From: Sphagnum magellanicum
Taxonomy: Eukaryota; Streptophyta; Sphagnopsida; Sphagnales; Sphagnaceae
Reading direction: 5' to 3'
Length of the DNA stretch: 64,000 nucleotides
NCBI GenBank assembly: GCA_021904315.1
Contig: CM038923.1
Span: 3,348,001-3,412,000 of the forward strand
Position numbers and translations under genes: made by a program. This document shows positions 11,693 through 23,928 of the stretch, piece by piece. Under the pieces are notes generated by a model, which was not told the DNA's origin, searched no databases, and worked only from the letters and a program-made list of their open reading frames with translations. Numbering within the stretch: position 1 is the stretch's first letter; the number at the start of each line of letters is the position of its first letter.

Positions 11693-12016
11693 TTAATAGT
11701 CTCTGTGGTGACCACCTATCATGCTCTTCGCTCTCTGGATGAAACTGAAAGTAGTTCTAGTTCTTGTCGTGCCTCCCGTCCTTGTGCCATAGCCACCAGC
11801 TCCAGGACCTCCTCCGGCACCATAACCCCCAGCTCCAAGGCCTCCTCCAGCACCATAACCCTCGGCTCCAGTATCTCCTCCGACACCATATCCCCCAGCT
11901 CCAGGAGCCCCTCCGGCACCATATCCACCACCAGCTGTTGCTGCAGTGTTTGGACCAGCTCTAGTACCATATTCAGCTCCTATGCTGTAGGCAGCTCCTC
12001 TGTAGGTTTTAGCCAT
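11693..12016 (-). CDS. Glycine-rich ORF with GAGGYGAGG repeats
   Basis: The minus-strand frame starting MAKTYRGAAYSIGAEYG runs 107 codons. Most of it is a tandem array of about 15-residue units (GAGGYGAGGGP-like; 45-bp DNA periodicity), ending in a charged tail SFIQRAKSMIGGHHRDY. The frame stays open further upstream (to 12,223), but that part has no recognisable character, so the internal Met is preferred. It resembles small plant glycine-rich proteins in composition. No signal peptide or RNA-binding domain is visible. Repeats in a GC-rich minisatellite can keep a frame open without selection, so it may not be a gene. Confidence 0.35.
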   Translation of the reverse strand: MAKTYRGAAYSIGAEYGTRAGPNTAATAGGGYGAGGAPGAGGYGVGGDTGAEGYGAGGGLGAGGYGAGGGPGAGGYGTRTGGTTRTRTTFSFIQRAKSMIGGHHRDY

Positions 12017-12848
12017 TAACCGAGGCAACTTGTCGCCATTAGGACTACCCGAGAAAGTCCTTAAAAACTCCTGGCCACTCAACTTACGACACCCACATGG
12101 GCCTACATTTGTGTGTAGTGTGGACAGAGGACACGCGGGATGCATGGAGAGGTGCATGCCAATCAACTGTCCCAAATATAGAGGAAGAGGCATGCTCATC
12201 ATTTTCAAATCCCTTATCTGCAAGTCACAGTACCCAATGGCATCTTGTTTCTCTCACCACTCTGGCTCCATCAGGGAATTTAAAAAAAAAAAAAAAAAAC
12301 TGTTGTGAAGCAATGCTTTTTTTTTTTTCTGGCCCAGATTTTTATTGTTTAAAAACTCTGGCTACCAATGCAAAGCGGTCCTCTTTTTTTTGGCGATTTA
12401 TCGCCAAATTGCTAAGTGTGACAGTGACCTTGCGAAATTAACTAATGAGAGTACCTTTTTCACTGATCTTGCAGCCAGTACCTCATATTGGGTCATGTTG
12501 CAAATATTGTTGCAGCCATTAAGTGCTCCACATTTCTTGTTTCAATATTTCTCTTATCGCCATAAGTGCACCAAATTTTCATTAATGATCATGGCCTGTT
12601 TGATATTCTACATTTCCATTAAAAAAAACTCGGAAACAAAGGGAAAAGGAGACTGATTTCCATGTAAAGTAGCCTAAAAGGTGACTGGAAATTGTGTTTT
12701 TTTGGGGAAGGTGTCGTCACATTTATGTGTACTGGCTGCAATTTTAAGAGTTGTTTGAAAATAATGATGTCAACCTGTGAAAATGTGTATGAAGCTGCGT
12801 AGGGATGCTCTCCACCCTGCCTCCACCAGCAAACTAAAAAACAAAAAC

Positions 12849-13040
12849 GTCCGAAGGTCATACATAAATCCCCCAGTTTCTTTAAACTTGGTTACTGATA
12901 TTTATTTTTTTTAGAAAATGGCCGTCATCGGGACGGATGAGGTGAAGGATGAAGATGGATGACGACGGGACGGACGGATGGAAAGGATGACCGCCGCAAG
13001 CCGACAAAACCACCGATATTATATATATATATATAGACTA
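12849..13040 (-). mobile_element. Mini-Helitron H3
   Basis: On the minus strand the 5' end (TCTATATATATA, then AATATCGGTGGTTTTGTCGG) lies at about 13,040-13,000. The 3' side (gtccgaaggtcat) is at about 12,850. Between them are only the GACGGATGG-rich block and 'ggccgtcatcgggacgg', both shared with H1 and H2. It looks like the minimal form of the family, about 190 bp. The 3' terminal GGGTACCC-CTAG part is degraded. Confidence 0.5.
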
Positions 13041-13049
13041 GGTATGGAA

Positions 13050-14540
13050 GCTTTAAGAATTCTTGGAAGCATTTTAGCATTAATCGTGGTAAGGTGAACA
13101 TCTTCCTAGTAGAAAGAAATGAATGTTTCAAAGTCCACTTGTCTAATGTTTTGAGATTGTGTTACTTTTGTTATGGTGGGAAATTTTGCAAGTAGGTTTA
13201 AGAACCTTTTTGATGCTCTTTGGGTTCATTGTAAATTTTGCATTGCAATATCCCAAGATTACAATGTGTCCTTGAATTTTTGTTTGGATTCTTGCAAAAA
13301 ATGTAAATGCTATTTGCACTTCATAGATTGATTTTGCAAGATAGGTAGGGTTTAAGCCCTTTATGGTAATGTTGTACCCCTTTGAATGTAATAGATCACC
13401 TCCTATCCCCAAATGTTTTAGATGACATTATGGATTACAAGATGCTTTAAATATGTTTTATATCATGCCCTTAACCAAACACTCAAAGCCCATGCATACA
13501 TATTGTTGTATATCTATGTCATTGTGTGTGCATTGGCCTAGAAAACTAAAAGCCCATTACCAAACAATGAGATGACATAATGAGTTACAAAAATTGGAAA
13601 TTTGTCTTAGATGACATTCTTCACTAAACACTTCAAAATCTCATGCATTGGGATATTTTCAGATTTGCAAACATTTGTGTGCATTGGAATCTGACAATAT
13701 AAACCCTAATGCTATAATCTTTTTTTTAATGATTGAACACCTTATCTGAATGAATATTACATTCTACACCTATGACTGAACACATTTATAGCATTTTTGG
13801 TTGCAATTTTTTGAAATGCCAAAGACCATTTTTTGTCACCAAACATTTGATCAATGGTCATGATTTAACTAATGGAAGGTGCTTGGCCGATTGGTCATGA
13901 AATCTTTTGTGAACTAATCAAGCATTCATTGATGGGTGGTTGTTTGATGATAAACCTAAATACCTAGAGAATTCACCATACATAAAGCATAATATGTCCT
14001 ATCCCTAGTGCCTTACTAAGAAGCAGAATTGGGGGCACAATTCCTAGTGTAAAGGTGCATAGATGGGTAGTAAAATTAGGCATAGATTGGTCATTATGTT
14101 AAGTTAGATAGGAAATGGAGACCAATTTTGTACTTTTGTGACAACTTGAAAACTCGCTGAATTGACAGACACAAACCTCTACAATTTAGAGAACACATCT
14201 TGGGAGGCACAATTCTTCCTCCTAGTGAGGCACTAGGGTGGGGTCAATAGGGCTGCTGAGTAGCTAAGCCTAGTGACAAACTAGGAGGCAGAATGCACCC
14301 TTAGGTCCCTTACCCTAGGGAAAAGCTTTTAGCTGGATCCTTAAGTAGCATAAAGTAAGTCATAAACAAAAACAGATTGGTAGGAAATCCGTGAATCAAT
14401 CTTGAATGACCATTAGGATTCTTCTAGGCTCCGAGTTTTATTGGGTTTACCTCCCCTTTCTTTAGTTGACTAGTTTGAACCCCGTGCCTAATGCACAACT
14501 ATGTGTGTATTTGACAGTACATATTACAAAATTACAATTA
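13050..14540. other. No recognisable feature
   Basis: AT-rich sequence. I see no convincing exon, repeat boundary or RNA gene here. Confidence 0.5.
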
Positions 14541-14560
14541 CAAACTACATTTCCAAAACT

Positions 14561-14722
14561 CTTTGTTGTCCTCTCCACAAGCCGTTTTACGAAGGCCATT
14601 TCACTTTCTACTACCATGAAAATGAACATTGCATCCTGGCCAAGCAATTTGCACACTGTTGCTACCCCTTATACATCTAATCGCAGAAGCACATCTTGTC
14701 CATTGACCATGCAATCCCGAAC
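14561..14722 (-). pseudogene. Guanylate kinase fragment
   Basis: Minus-strand translation gives VRDCMVNGQDVLLRLDV, a stop, then GVATVCKLLGQDAMFIFMVV and ESEMAFVKRLVERTT. This matches the region of organellar-type plant guanylate kinases where an LDVQGA-like motif is followed by a beta strand ending in ES/AESE and an RLxxR segment contacting ATP. The enzyme phosphorylates GMP to GDP. The codon at the family's conserved Gln is TAA (14,669-14,671). No P-loop or remaining exons are visible nearby, and similarity stops at about 14,561. It is an isolated, dead exon-sized fragment. Confidence 0.7.
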
Positions 14723-15284
14723 CTATTTGGAAAAAACTTAAATAAATTTCAAATCTCTTGGTATATCTAAGAATAATAGCCCATCTAACCTCCCTTTGCA
14801 CAAAAGTTGTAAAGGTGTATAGAGTGACGACGATGGAAGTGCACTCAGAAGGATTCCAAGAATGCCCACATAGAAAAGCAAAGGAAGGCAATAAGCAATT
14901 GGAGCGAGGGTTGTTCACATGGGAAGTCCCAAACCCTAATGTCGTCTTGCCTCGCTTTCCTCATCATCATCATCGCCTGTCACCACCACCCACTAGCCAC
15001 ACAGAATCATGCGTTCCTATTGGCTAACATCCTGGGCCATGGGCTAGTACTGTTCAGACACACAACGGGTGGATCCTCCTCTTCTACTGGTCAATGTGGT
15101 TTTCAAAGTTATAACTAATAATAGGGCCATAGGTATTATTACCTATATATATGTATATTTGTTTTTTTTAATTAAAAAAAATTTTGTCTGTTGGTTTTTC
15201 TTTTTAACCTTGTCTGTATGCGGACATAGTATTAGTGTATTAAATAAATAAGTACCCCCTGTTTATAATTGGGGGTATTAGCCT

Positions 15285-15560
15285 AGGCCAAAAATGGTGA
15301 GGAACAGTTTTGGATAGAAATTTAATGCATCCAATGGGAAGGCTCAACATGCACTCAAAGTGCTTTGATTTTTTTTCTTTTAAATTTTGGGTGGGGGCGG
15401 CAAGGGGGGCTGGGGGAAGGATTTTTTTCTTTTTTCCTTTGTTCCCAACATGTTCCCTTTAAGTTCCCAACTTGTTCCCATTAGGTTTCCAATTTGTTCC
15501 CCAAGGGTGTTCCCAATAGCACTTCACTTTAATCCCATATTGAGGCTGGTAAAAGATGGA
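15285..15560 (+). repeat. GTTCCC-rich dispersed repeat, copy 3
   Basis: It begins with 'gcctaggccaaaaatgg' at about 15,281, as copy 1 does at 2,432, contains five GTTCCC motifs at 15,442-15,515, and ends in the 'cactttaatcccatat' block. Confidence 0.55.
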
Positions 15561-16420
15561 TCAAAGCTATCCCCAGGCAGATTTTGACTTAATTGATGAC
15601 ACGTTTGTTTGACACCATCAAAACAATAGCCAGCAGATATACATGTAACAACACACACACGTTTTTAAAGAAAAAGAAAAATTTGGCAACAAAGTTTTGA
15701 AAAACAAAGAAATTTTCACAAAAAAAAGGTCACTTCTTCTGGCAAGGGTGAGAGAGACTAAGGAACAATAATGCAGTTTCATCTGGTCCCACATTTTGAG
15801 GAATGGTCACCAAATGTTACTAGGAATTCTGAGTTCATTATTTGAGAGTGGCCAGGGTGAACCATCCTCTACACTAATACTTTCACCTTCTTGACTAAAA
15901 CGTTTTTATTACACACTATAGGTAGGCGAGGCCAAGGGCAAGCTAGGATCTACAACTGGCCAAAACTATTGTATAACAACTATTACAAAATTGGCAAGGT
16001 CTGCTGATTAGGTTTATAGAATTAGTACTCGTGCTGAATAGTTGATTCCGGATGAGAGGGTCAGTCCATCAAAAGGGAGAATAAGACCTAACGGCTATTG
16101 TTGACACTTCCTTCCAAAATGGGTACATGAAGAAAAAAAAGCAACTTTTGACATTATTACCTAAGACTATTCTGGAGAAAAAGCTTGTGTAGTTTGGAGA
16201 GTAGCAGTTACACACCAAAGCCTAATCTTGGTCCTTTATACCAAAACAGACCATGATGGGACGGATGGATGACTGGACGAATGGACGAATGGATGATGGG
16301 ACAAATGGATGAAATGATGCTTCACATCACGATGTCCTTTACTATATGTAATTAGTAGATGATTAGCTCTAGCTTGGTCTGAGATTGGGAGCTACCTAGC
16401 GACTTACCATAGCCAACATT
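15560..16420. other. No recognisable gene; short GACGGATGGA-like tract
   Basis: No coding unit recognised. At 16,257-16,310 there is a short tandem tract of ggatgga/gacgaatgga units similar in sequence to the GACGGATGG blocks inside the Helitrons. No Helitron ends were found next to it. Confidence 0.4.
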
Positions 16421-16898
16421 CCTTTTTTAAGGGGGGATATTATATGATGTTTGTAGGAGCTGGTAGTATGTAATTTGTGGAGTAGATGTTCAAACAAGAA
16501 ATTCATGGACATGATCCATTTGCCTTCTCCTGCACACATGTATTGATCATATTTGAAGTAAATAGGAATGGTCAGGGATCACCACTGTGGTAGTGGTGTT
16601 ATGGTTATTCATCTTGTGGCGTTAATGTTGCACTAATGTGCTTGTGATCATCAGCTAGTCTTCAAGCTGCTCCAGTGTTTCAAGATTTCATAGCTATTTT
16701 TTGGACAAACCTTGGAAATACAATGATCCTGGAGGTCTCTTTTAGATCAAGCTCTATTGGATATTTGGGTTGTAAGTAATTTAATAATCTTGAGAAGCTG
16801 CCTGAAAGAATTAGTTGAAATGGCTCTAACAACTGGAGGGGGACTAAATATTTACACTGTTGGTCACAAGAGTGGTGCAACAGTTGGTAATTTGGACT

Positions 16899-18737
16899 TA
16901 TGATGGACCCATCTCACCATGCTCACATGCCTTTAGGTGCATAAAGTCTATCTAACCTTGCCAAAACCCTAATCCCATCTCAATCAATGGATGGTTCATG
17001 ATTTGCAACTTTCTTGGTTCCGAAAGTTTTACTCATGGACCAGATCATCTCCCTTTCATCCAACGACAACTTTCCTTCAACTTGTTGACCTTCTCCAATA
17101 GTTGTAATTCGATCCTTTCCACTTCCCCTAAAATCCATCTTGGTTGCCTTCCCAATTACATACTCCTTCTCAATTCCACTAACCATAATAACATGATCTG
17201 GAGCACTTTCCTTTTGTGCTTTCCTTCTAGACATGGTGCCATCACTTTGGTGTAGTGCATCTGAGGCAATCGACATGTTGTTCATTGGGACCCAAATAGG
17301 CATGGGCCTATCTTTCCTTGGCTTTTTTTTTTAATCGTTAATGACCATGACAAAACAATTAGAGTCCTTCCCATTTTGTTTTCCTTCTTCCTGAATAGGT
17401 GAAAATTGCTTCTTTGCAAGCCAATCTTGGGATTTCCGAGCATAGGATGGTCGACCCCATCTTTGTGAATGTCTCCACCTGCCACTTTTACTCCTTCCCC
17501 TTGAATGGCAACAATTTTATTTCTTCATGAATAAGGTTTCTTGCAAGCCTCCCCCATTTTCATGGACTTTAACTTCAAACTAGCCAAGTTTAGACAATCT
17601 TTCACTGAGTGAAATGATTTTAAACAAAATTTGCACTCAATGGATAAGAAATCAAAATCAATTAACATTGTCATTGCTTCACCCATGGCTTCATTTTCCA
17701 CCACCAATGATGTTTGCCATCCATCTCTAGCCTTTAATGTAACACAAAATCGTTGTTCAACTGTTTGAACCTAACACAATGCCCAGCCTAGTGACGATTT
17801 CCCCACCTATGCTCCGAAATTCTGCCAAGAGCTTCCTTAAGGTGATCCAAGTTGGGATTCTCATACCTTTTGGGTTATCGGCATTCAAACTTGGAACCCA
17901 TTCTTGAAAAATAACCAATTCCCAACATGTCTTGAAAGGTGTTAGCATTAACAACTTTTTCATTGCGATAGGTCCATTTGATTTTAGCATGAAAAACCCT
18001 TTGCCAAGAGAACAATCAAACGACACCTTACCCCCAACTTTGTGATTAAGGAAAGCAAGTTAAACATTGAATGCATTAGGGAAAGGTTTTTCTCCAATAA
18101 AACTTACAATGACTGTGTGGTCATGCAAATATGCCATTTTTGCTTTGACAACATCTTGGTTAACTCATACCACATGCTTGCTATCTTTCAAAAGAAAGCC
18201 AACATAACTACAAGAGTAACCTTTTGGCAAAATCTCTCTAGGTGAAGCCCTTGTAATGTTGAGTGTGAGTTTTCTAGCTTGTTGAACCAAAATGTTGCAT
18301 TCGTTTTTCAACTCAATCCCCCATCCTAGTAAACATCGACACATCATTCAAGCCATCCTTGGATTGGTGCACACAATCAACAAAGGATATACTTCCCACC
18401 AAAACTTGGGCCATCTGCTATCCAACCTCATTAGCAGGCCACTCTTTGATTCCAAAGTGCAACCTCATTGCTTCACGTTACTAAACAATTGCATCCCTGT
18501 AAAAGCCACCCCTTCTTCCGTGCACCATTGGTGCCGCAACCCTAAACCAAGCATAAAGTAAATTTGCAACAGACATAACCAAAATAGAACCGAAAGACAC
18601 TAAAGTAATGCCTATCAAGCAAGATTGTGCTAAACTAAAATTTAAAGACAATGATTAGCTCCTATGCCATGCTCTGGAAATTGGAAATAGGTGCATGATT
18701 CCCTCTTCCATTGTTTCTTGAGCTCCAGTGCCCCTTC
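16899..18737 (-). mobile_element. LINE fragment (5' half) in P450 copy A
   Basis: About 1.84 kb is collinear with 60,271-62,942 apart from the solo LTR at 62,004. The minus strand carries broken ORF1 pieces such as GMRIPTWITLRKLLAEF, FDFLSIECKFCLKSFH and an acidic/basic tail. These are a DUF4283-like N-terminal region with a CxxC...H zinc-ligand segment typical of plant L1 ORF1. Its right border (18,738) is the LINE 5' end within P450 exon 5. Its left border is a deletion breakpoint joined to exon 1, with a few bases (atgatgg) shared at the junction. Confidence 0.8.
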
Positions 18738-19219
18738 AATCTATCAAAGAGTTTAAGTATGAAGGATTCAAAATTCCAAAAGGATGTAAAGTAATATTTG
18801 TGTGGGCTTCAGAAATTGAATCTAGTCCCTAGTCATAAAGCCATTAGCCATTTTTCCAACATTAGGAGGAGTATAATTTATAAAACAAAATTTCCCTTGG
18901 GGGCAAGTGGGAGTTTTGTTTCTTTGTCAAGTGTTTTGGTTGCTTATAAAACATTTTGTGAATTCATGTTAGCTTCATTAGGCATTTTGTGGATTCATCG
19001 AACAGTTCATGCCTAATCATTCATTGGGTTTTATGTGGGGTAATTCCCTAAGAGTGGGGAGTTCCTAAAATAACTACCCCTGAGGTGGAGTAACCAACGT
19101 TGGTTAATGATTCATGGGCAGTTATTTCACAAACTCCTTGCTTTGAGGTAGTTACCTAACAGAAAAATGTTTTAAGGTTTCAAAGTTTATGAATATAAGA
19201 CCTCCCTTGTAATGTAAGG

Positions 19220-19552
19220 CTAGTTTTACATTAGGAGTCTGGGGCAAACAAGCTTGGGGCCAAATTTGAGCATTTTTGGTTTCATCTTTGGCCCCAAGTT
19301 ATTAATAAATCCTAGAACATTGATGTCAATATATTAATAAATGTTGGACCATTGGCCCCAAGGTTTGCTAATTGGCTTCCCAAATTTGATGGTTTAACAT
19401 TTATTAGTAACTTGGGGTAGATTGAAAGATTTTTTCTATTTCAACCTTGATTCCTAATGTAAAACACTTGGGGCTTATTTCAACTTTTGCACCAATAGGA
19501 TATGCTTGATTGGAGTTGAACAGTCACCTTGAGTCCTTGTGTAAAATGAGCC
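19220..19552. mobile_element. MITE with TAA target site, in P450 copy A intron 5
   Basis: The left end GGCTAGTTTTACATTAGGAGTC (shown to 20: GGCTAGTTTTACATTAGGAG) is the inverted counterpart of the right end ('gactc..gtaaaatgagcc'). TAA precedes the left end (19,217-19,219). The right flank is TCA here, but TAA in the parallel sequence at about 63,465. A TAA/TTA target and short inverted repeats point to a PIF/Harbinger-type MITE. The interior includes a smaller inverted pair around 'cttggggccaaa'. No ORF. Confidence 0.6.
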
Positions 19553-20649
19553 TCATTAGAAACCCAAAATGAGGATGAAACCCTGCCAATCATAAATAAA
19601 CCAAACCACCCAAAAAAAGGGGAATACAAGGAAACCCAAAAACAAGGGGAAAATAACTTATCTCATGTGTTCTCCATATATAATCTCTTCTAATTTTATG
19701 GGTATGTTGTAAAGGTCCATTCAACAACTACTAACTATTACATTATTCCATTTCATGCACCCAATTTCAATTTTTACCACTTATCCCATGATGGTTTGTA
19801 ATTTAGGTGCCAATATCGCTTCTTTCTTTTTTAAGGCTAATGATCACCCTCCTATTCCTCTATGTGGCAAGTATTTGGGTCAATATGGCACTCTCACATG
19901 TTGCCATAAATTTTCCATAATCCCACAAAATTTGATCCATCCAAGTTTGAACAAGGACCGCCACCTTTCACCTTTGTACTATTTGGAGGTGGACCACATA
20001 TTATGTGTATTGGCAATGAGTTTGCAAAAACTAAAATCATGGTTTTCTTGCACTACCTAGTCCTCAATTACGAATGGTCAGTTGTTCACCCAAATGAGAA
20101 AATTTCCTATGATCCAATGCCTATCTTTGAAAAGGGACTACCACTCAAAGTTCATAAAAAAGCTTAGTAGTTAGGTACAAGTGTAGATGGAAATGCCAAT
20201 AAGGTTAGGTGGATGTTTACCCAATCAAGACATGGGAACTCAAGTGCAAACACAACCACATGAATGGATTCTTGTCACTATGTGCTACATGTACGTTACT
20301 AATAAGATGATTGTATTGATGAAGCTTTTTCTCTTGCACATCAACTTGAAAACTTGGAAGCTTTTTGGCTTGTCTTGATAAGGAGCTTTATGTCATATAC
20401 CAACTCTAATACCTTATAACCTTGGAAAGAAATATTAAGTGGGAATATTTAATGTCATGTATGAAATGTTTGTTTTGAGGTGCTTACATAGGTACAAATA
20501 ATTGATGGGAAGAGTTATTGATGAAACCTTAGGCACTTGGATGGTCAATGGATGATATGTGAAATTTACACCTCAAGGCTAGCTATATATTGATATATCA
20601 AAGTGACTATTGATATGTAATTAGAGTTTTAAAATATTACTATGAACCT

Positions 20650-21640
20650 AAAGCATGCCTAGCGGAAGCCCCATTTTGAGATCCTTGCCTTCTCCAATTG
20701 AATTAATTTTATTATTTTTGTCATTCTTTTGTAATTATTTCATGGTTCATTGTTCATACCTCCTTTGCTTCTTTTTCCTTTCTCTTTGACCTAAAATGTT
20801 AGTCTTTTCCCATATTTTGATTATTTTTAAAAGCTTAATACCATCTTTTGTCATGTCAATTTTAACCTTATGTGTGATGCCACAATTACACCCCAGATGA
20901 ATTGTTGTGTATCCCAAAATGATATCATCAATCTTACCCTTTTGAACTTTTTATTAAATCCTATTTATGTATATGACTATGTATTTGAGCCTTTTTGATT
21001 TTGGTTATTACATGAAAAAAGTTTATAACTAGGAGTCTAACATTTAAAAATTTTGTGAGTAAGAAATTTTCCTTACATGAGATTTCATATGAGCCATAAA
21101 TTAGTTACATAACAAAAAAATTTACAAAATAGTGACAATCCAACAATCAACCCCAAGCGGTTGTGAAGACTAACAATTTTCTAATCAATTCAACCATAGA
21201 AATGCATGAATTTACAATCATTGAATTATCACCTAGAAATAAAGTCAAAAAATAATAATAAAAATTTGAATCTTCTTTTATTGTTTTGCACATGTGTTAT
21301 TGTTCCTTTCTTTCAGTTAACATCATTGAGTTGGCACCTTTACAACTTGCCCAAAACTTCAAGTTTCATTTTTTTTTTTCAAAAATGAATTGATAACCAA
21401 TGAAACATCCTCTAGCAACCAACATGTCACCTTTTCTTGAGCCTCTTTCTAATGTAGATCTTTGGATTTCTATTGAAAAAAAAAAGAGGAAATGGGAGGA
21501 GTATGAACATATTAGGGTGTTTCACGATGTGTGGAATCCAAAACTTCCATGGGTAAAGTTGGTGGTGGATGTACATTAGAATGTGCATCAATTCAAACAC
21601 AAGATATGTACCAAAAGAAAGGGGAAAAAAAAGTTGCTAA
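20650..21640. other. No recognisable feature
   Basis: AT-rich DNA with no exon-like or repeat structure that I can define. Confidence 0.45.
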
Positions 21641-23110
21641 CACTTAAATTGTCTAGCCTTTGGATACATGGTGGTAGGAAAAAAATCTCATTGAGTTTGC
21701 AAAGTTGGTGAATACTATATGAACAAAAAATTTATCCATGCCAAGAATGAACATTCATATGCAACAACTATGAAGGATATAGTTATTAATCAAGTCTACC
21801 TTATTGTTATTGGAAAAAGGAATAATATATTGGTCAATTTTTTTGTTTATTTCTTCACGTTTTGTGACAATAAACCTATGATTGACTATGAAACTATGAA
21901 CAAGCTAATGCATTTCCTTGATCTCAAAAAATTTCCAAAAATAAATTCGTCAAACACAATTGGTTAGGAGATGACATCTTACATAGGGTACACAATAAAA
22001 TGAACCAAACCCAACTCCTTTGTTCCTTTCAAAAGGGTAAGGACTTGAAATTGGAAATTGAGATGGCATGCAACCATTACACAGAATTTATGGTTTAATC
22101 ACATATTTGACTTGTACAATATATTTTTATAGTAAAATTTAGTTTCTTTGAATTCTATAACTTATCTTTATATTTATCCAAGAGCTATTGGAAAGAAAAT
22201 TGTAGATTTTGAATTTTAAAATATATTTTAAATGATGATCCAAAACCATGTGAAGTCTAATTGCTATTCAATTTACATGAATATGAAAAAATTTCAAACA
22301 AACCTAGATTAATTTTGATAATTCTTATGTGACTTATTTAGGACCTTACAATGTGGTTACAAGTGTTTAATTAATCATTTTTCACCCTCAAATGTTGATA
22401 TAATTGATTCATATTTTTTTATGTCATTCTTGAATGTATATTACATCACATTATGTATTTTACATTAAAAACATTCAATCCTAAGTGAAGTTAAAAATTG
22501 ACAATAATGTTATTCAAGAGTGGTTACACTTATAGTGGCTCATTATATTGTAAACTTACCCCACATGGATGAGTTGGTTATCAACAAAACCCTAACTTTG
22601 GTTGAAAATGTTAGGTTCATCTCCATCTTGTGTGATCAAGGCACAACTTATGATCAACAATCATAGGTTTTCACTCATGCATGGGTTCATTTGTGTTAAA
22701 AGCAACCATAGGCACCTCCTTGATCACCATGTGACATTGCTATGATAATGTAAAAACATAATGCTTAGACACTACTTAGACAATTGTTTAAACTATTTCA
22801 TTGTGTTTTTAATGCATGACAAGAAAATGTTACAAACTTTAAAAAATGTTTAAAGATATTTTACATTTATTGAACTACTTTGAAACTTTTCTGAATGTTA
22901 GATTAATGTATTAGAAAAGTGCTCACACAAATATAACACACAATTCCAACATTATTTTAATTTATGAATCTTGTAAAAAAAGATTCATTATGGTGTAAGG
23001 TGGCTCCTTAAAGAGATAATACTTTGCCTATGTGGTGGAAGATTGGCAACAAACTCCTTTGTTGTCATCCTTGCAATAGGTGGTTGATGAGGCCACTTCT
23101 AATAAGAGAA
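21640..23110 (+). pseudogene. hAT-like transposase remnant, copy 1
   Basis: The plus strand keeps collinear similarity with 33,400-34,440. Readable pieces include KFIHAKNEHSYATTMKDIV (21,725), a MNKLMHFLDLKKFPK segment (21,895), and, after an interruption, MDELVINKTLTLVENVRFIS with LCDQGTTYDQQS and HAWVH (22,566-22,690). The last piece matches the 'CDEVTT-x-DNQS-W-x-S-x-H' region found in plant hAT-like/zinc-finger transposases. Many stops and frame changes: clearly dead. Copy 2 lacks the roughly 570 bp between 21,983 and 22,554, which interrupts this copy. Confidence 0.6.
21983..22554. mobile_element. Insertion within hAT copy 1 (unclassified)
   Basis: Copy 2 of the hAT remnant runs 'catcttgcacatgtacgag' without a break (33,850-33,870). 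Copy 1 has about 570 extra bases at the matching point. CTTAC is present on both sides (21,978-21,982 and 22,555-22,559), a possible 5-bp target duplication. No clear terminal repeats or ORF, so a class cannot be assigned and the exact ends are uncertain. Confidence 0.35.
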
Positions 23111-23336
23111 ATATGTTAAAAATTTTCTAATGCCATATTTAGCTCATAGCTTAATCTGACTAATCTTCCAACCGATGATAGCCACTTGGGCTATATCTCA
23201 AAACCGATCCATATTCCTCCTCACGTTTCCTGCTGTTGGCTGATTTCACCCACAGCATTATTGAAGCGCTCTGCCAGAGCTCATGTTGCAGGCAATGCAT
23301 GATTAATTGGGCCTTGCGCGAACCGGCTAAGATGAA

Positions 23337-23535
23337 TTGACCCCCACATTGGGATCACTGTAAAAACCCCCAAAACCCATTTAATTGCCGTATTAGGCCC
23401 CAAAATTTATAGATTGGGACTTTGGGACCCTGATTTAGTCTAGGGAAATAATATTTGTAAATAGTTAGAATATTTACGAGCAATTTAAATGAGCTTTGTG
23501 GATTTTACCATGATCCCAATGTAAGGGTCGATTTG
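23337..23535. repeat. Foldback (inverted repeat) of about 200 bp
   Basis: The left arm 'gacccccacattgggatca' (23,340) is complementary to the right arm 'tgatcccaatgtaagggtc' (23,511-23,529), and the 'tgtaaaaaccc'/'attttacc' stretches extend the arms. Probably a MITE-like element. No target duplication could be fixed. Confidence 0.5.
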
Positions 23536-23634
23536 CCTTGGTTGGGTGAACCTGGCCTACACTAGAGCCACCGTGAAAATCCCAAAGTTTTTCGGCGCAG
23601 CTTCAAAACATTATAGACACATGTAGCGTCCTTA

Positions 23635-23928
23635 GAGCATCTCCACCCCACACCTGCAAACATCCCTTTTCATTAAATCTTGCAGCAGGATAGCGTAACT
23701 CATGCTCTTCTCCAGTATTTATGTGGATTTGCAGTTGTTATTTTAACCCCTTTAAAAGGTACTATGGATTTGGATGGTGACTATTATTGGTCCAGATGTA
23801 AAGGCATAAATGGTCTTTGAGTGTTTAAAGGGACTCTTATGACGTTTCTGGGTGGGGACAGTGATCATTAAAAACTATTTTATTTTAACATAAAGCAGTT
23901 TTTTGCAGTTTTCGGGGTGGAGGTGATC
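23635..23928. mobile_element. MITE, PIF/Harbinger-like, TTA target duplication
   Basis: It is bounded by TTA on both sides (23,632-23,634 and 23,929-23,931). Terminal inverted repeats are GAGCATCTCCACCCC (left) and, read inward from the right, GATCACCTCCACCCC. Both continue into 'CTGCAAA'-type sequence. Length is 294 bp and there is no ORF. Three-base TTA duplications with short TIRs are typical of Tourist/PIF-Harbinger MITEs. Confidence 0.75.

Larger units (their letters stand above)
16424..20166 (+). pseudogene. P450 copy A: exon 1, 5 and 6 pieces around a LINE fragment
   Basis: The stretch 16,424-16,900 aligns with the 5' flank and start of exon 1 of the P450 at 28,282 (here MALTTGGGLNIYTVGHKSG from 16,820). 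Similarity stops at 16,900, where sequence switches to the middle of the LINE seen in copy B. After the LINE come the 3' part of exon 5 (18,738-18,789, then a GT donor), intron 5 containing a MITE, and exon 6 (19,868-20,166, stop TAG). Exon 6 has a stop after the SHMLP segment. One extra codon sits in the heme loop (PHIMCIG against PHTCIG in the other copy), and the intron acceptor is changed from gcag to gcaag. Exons 2-4 are absent. The same exon-6 lesions occur in copy B, so they predate the duplication. Confidence 0.85.

Noticed and set aside
19755-20060. Open frames over P450 exon 6 in copy A (and 31,468-31,848, 63,672-63,977)
   Set aside because: They are in the wrong frame; the conserved FGGGPH...CIGNEF frame is another one.
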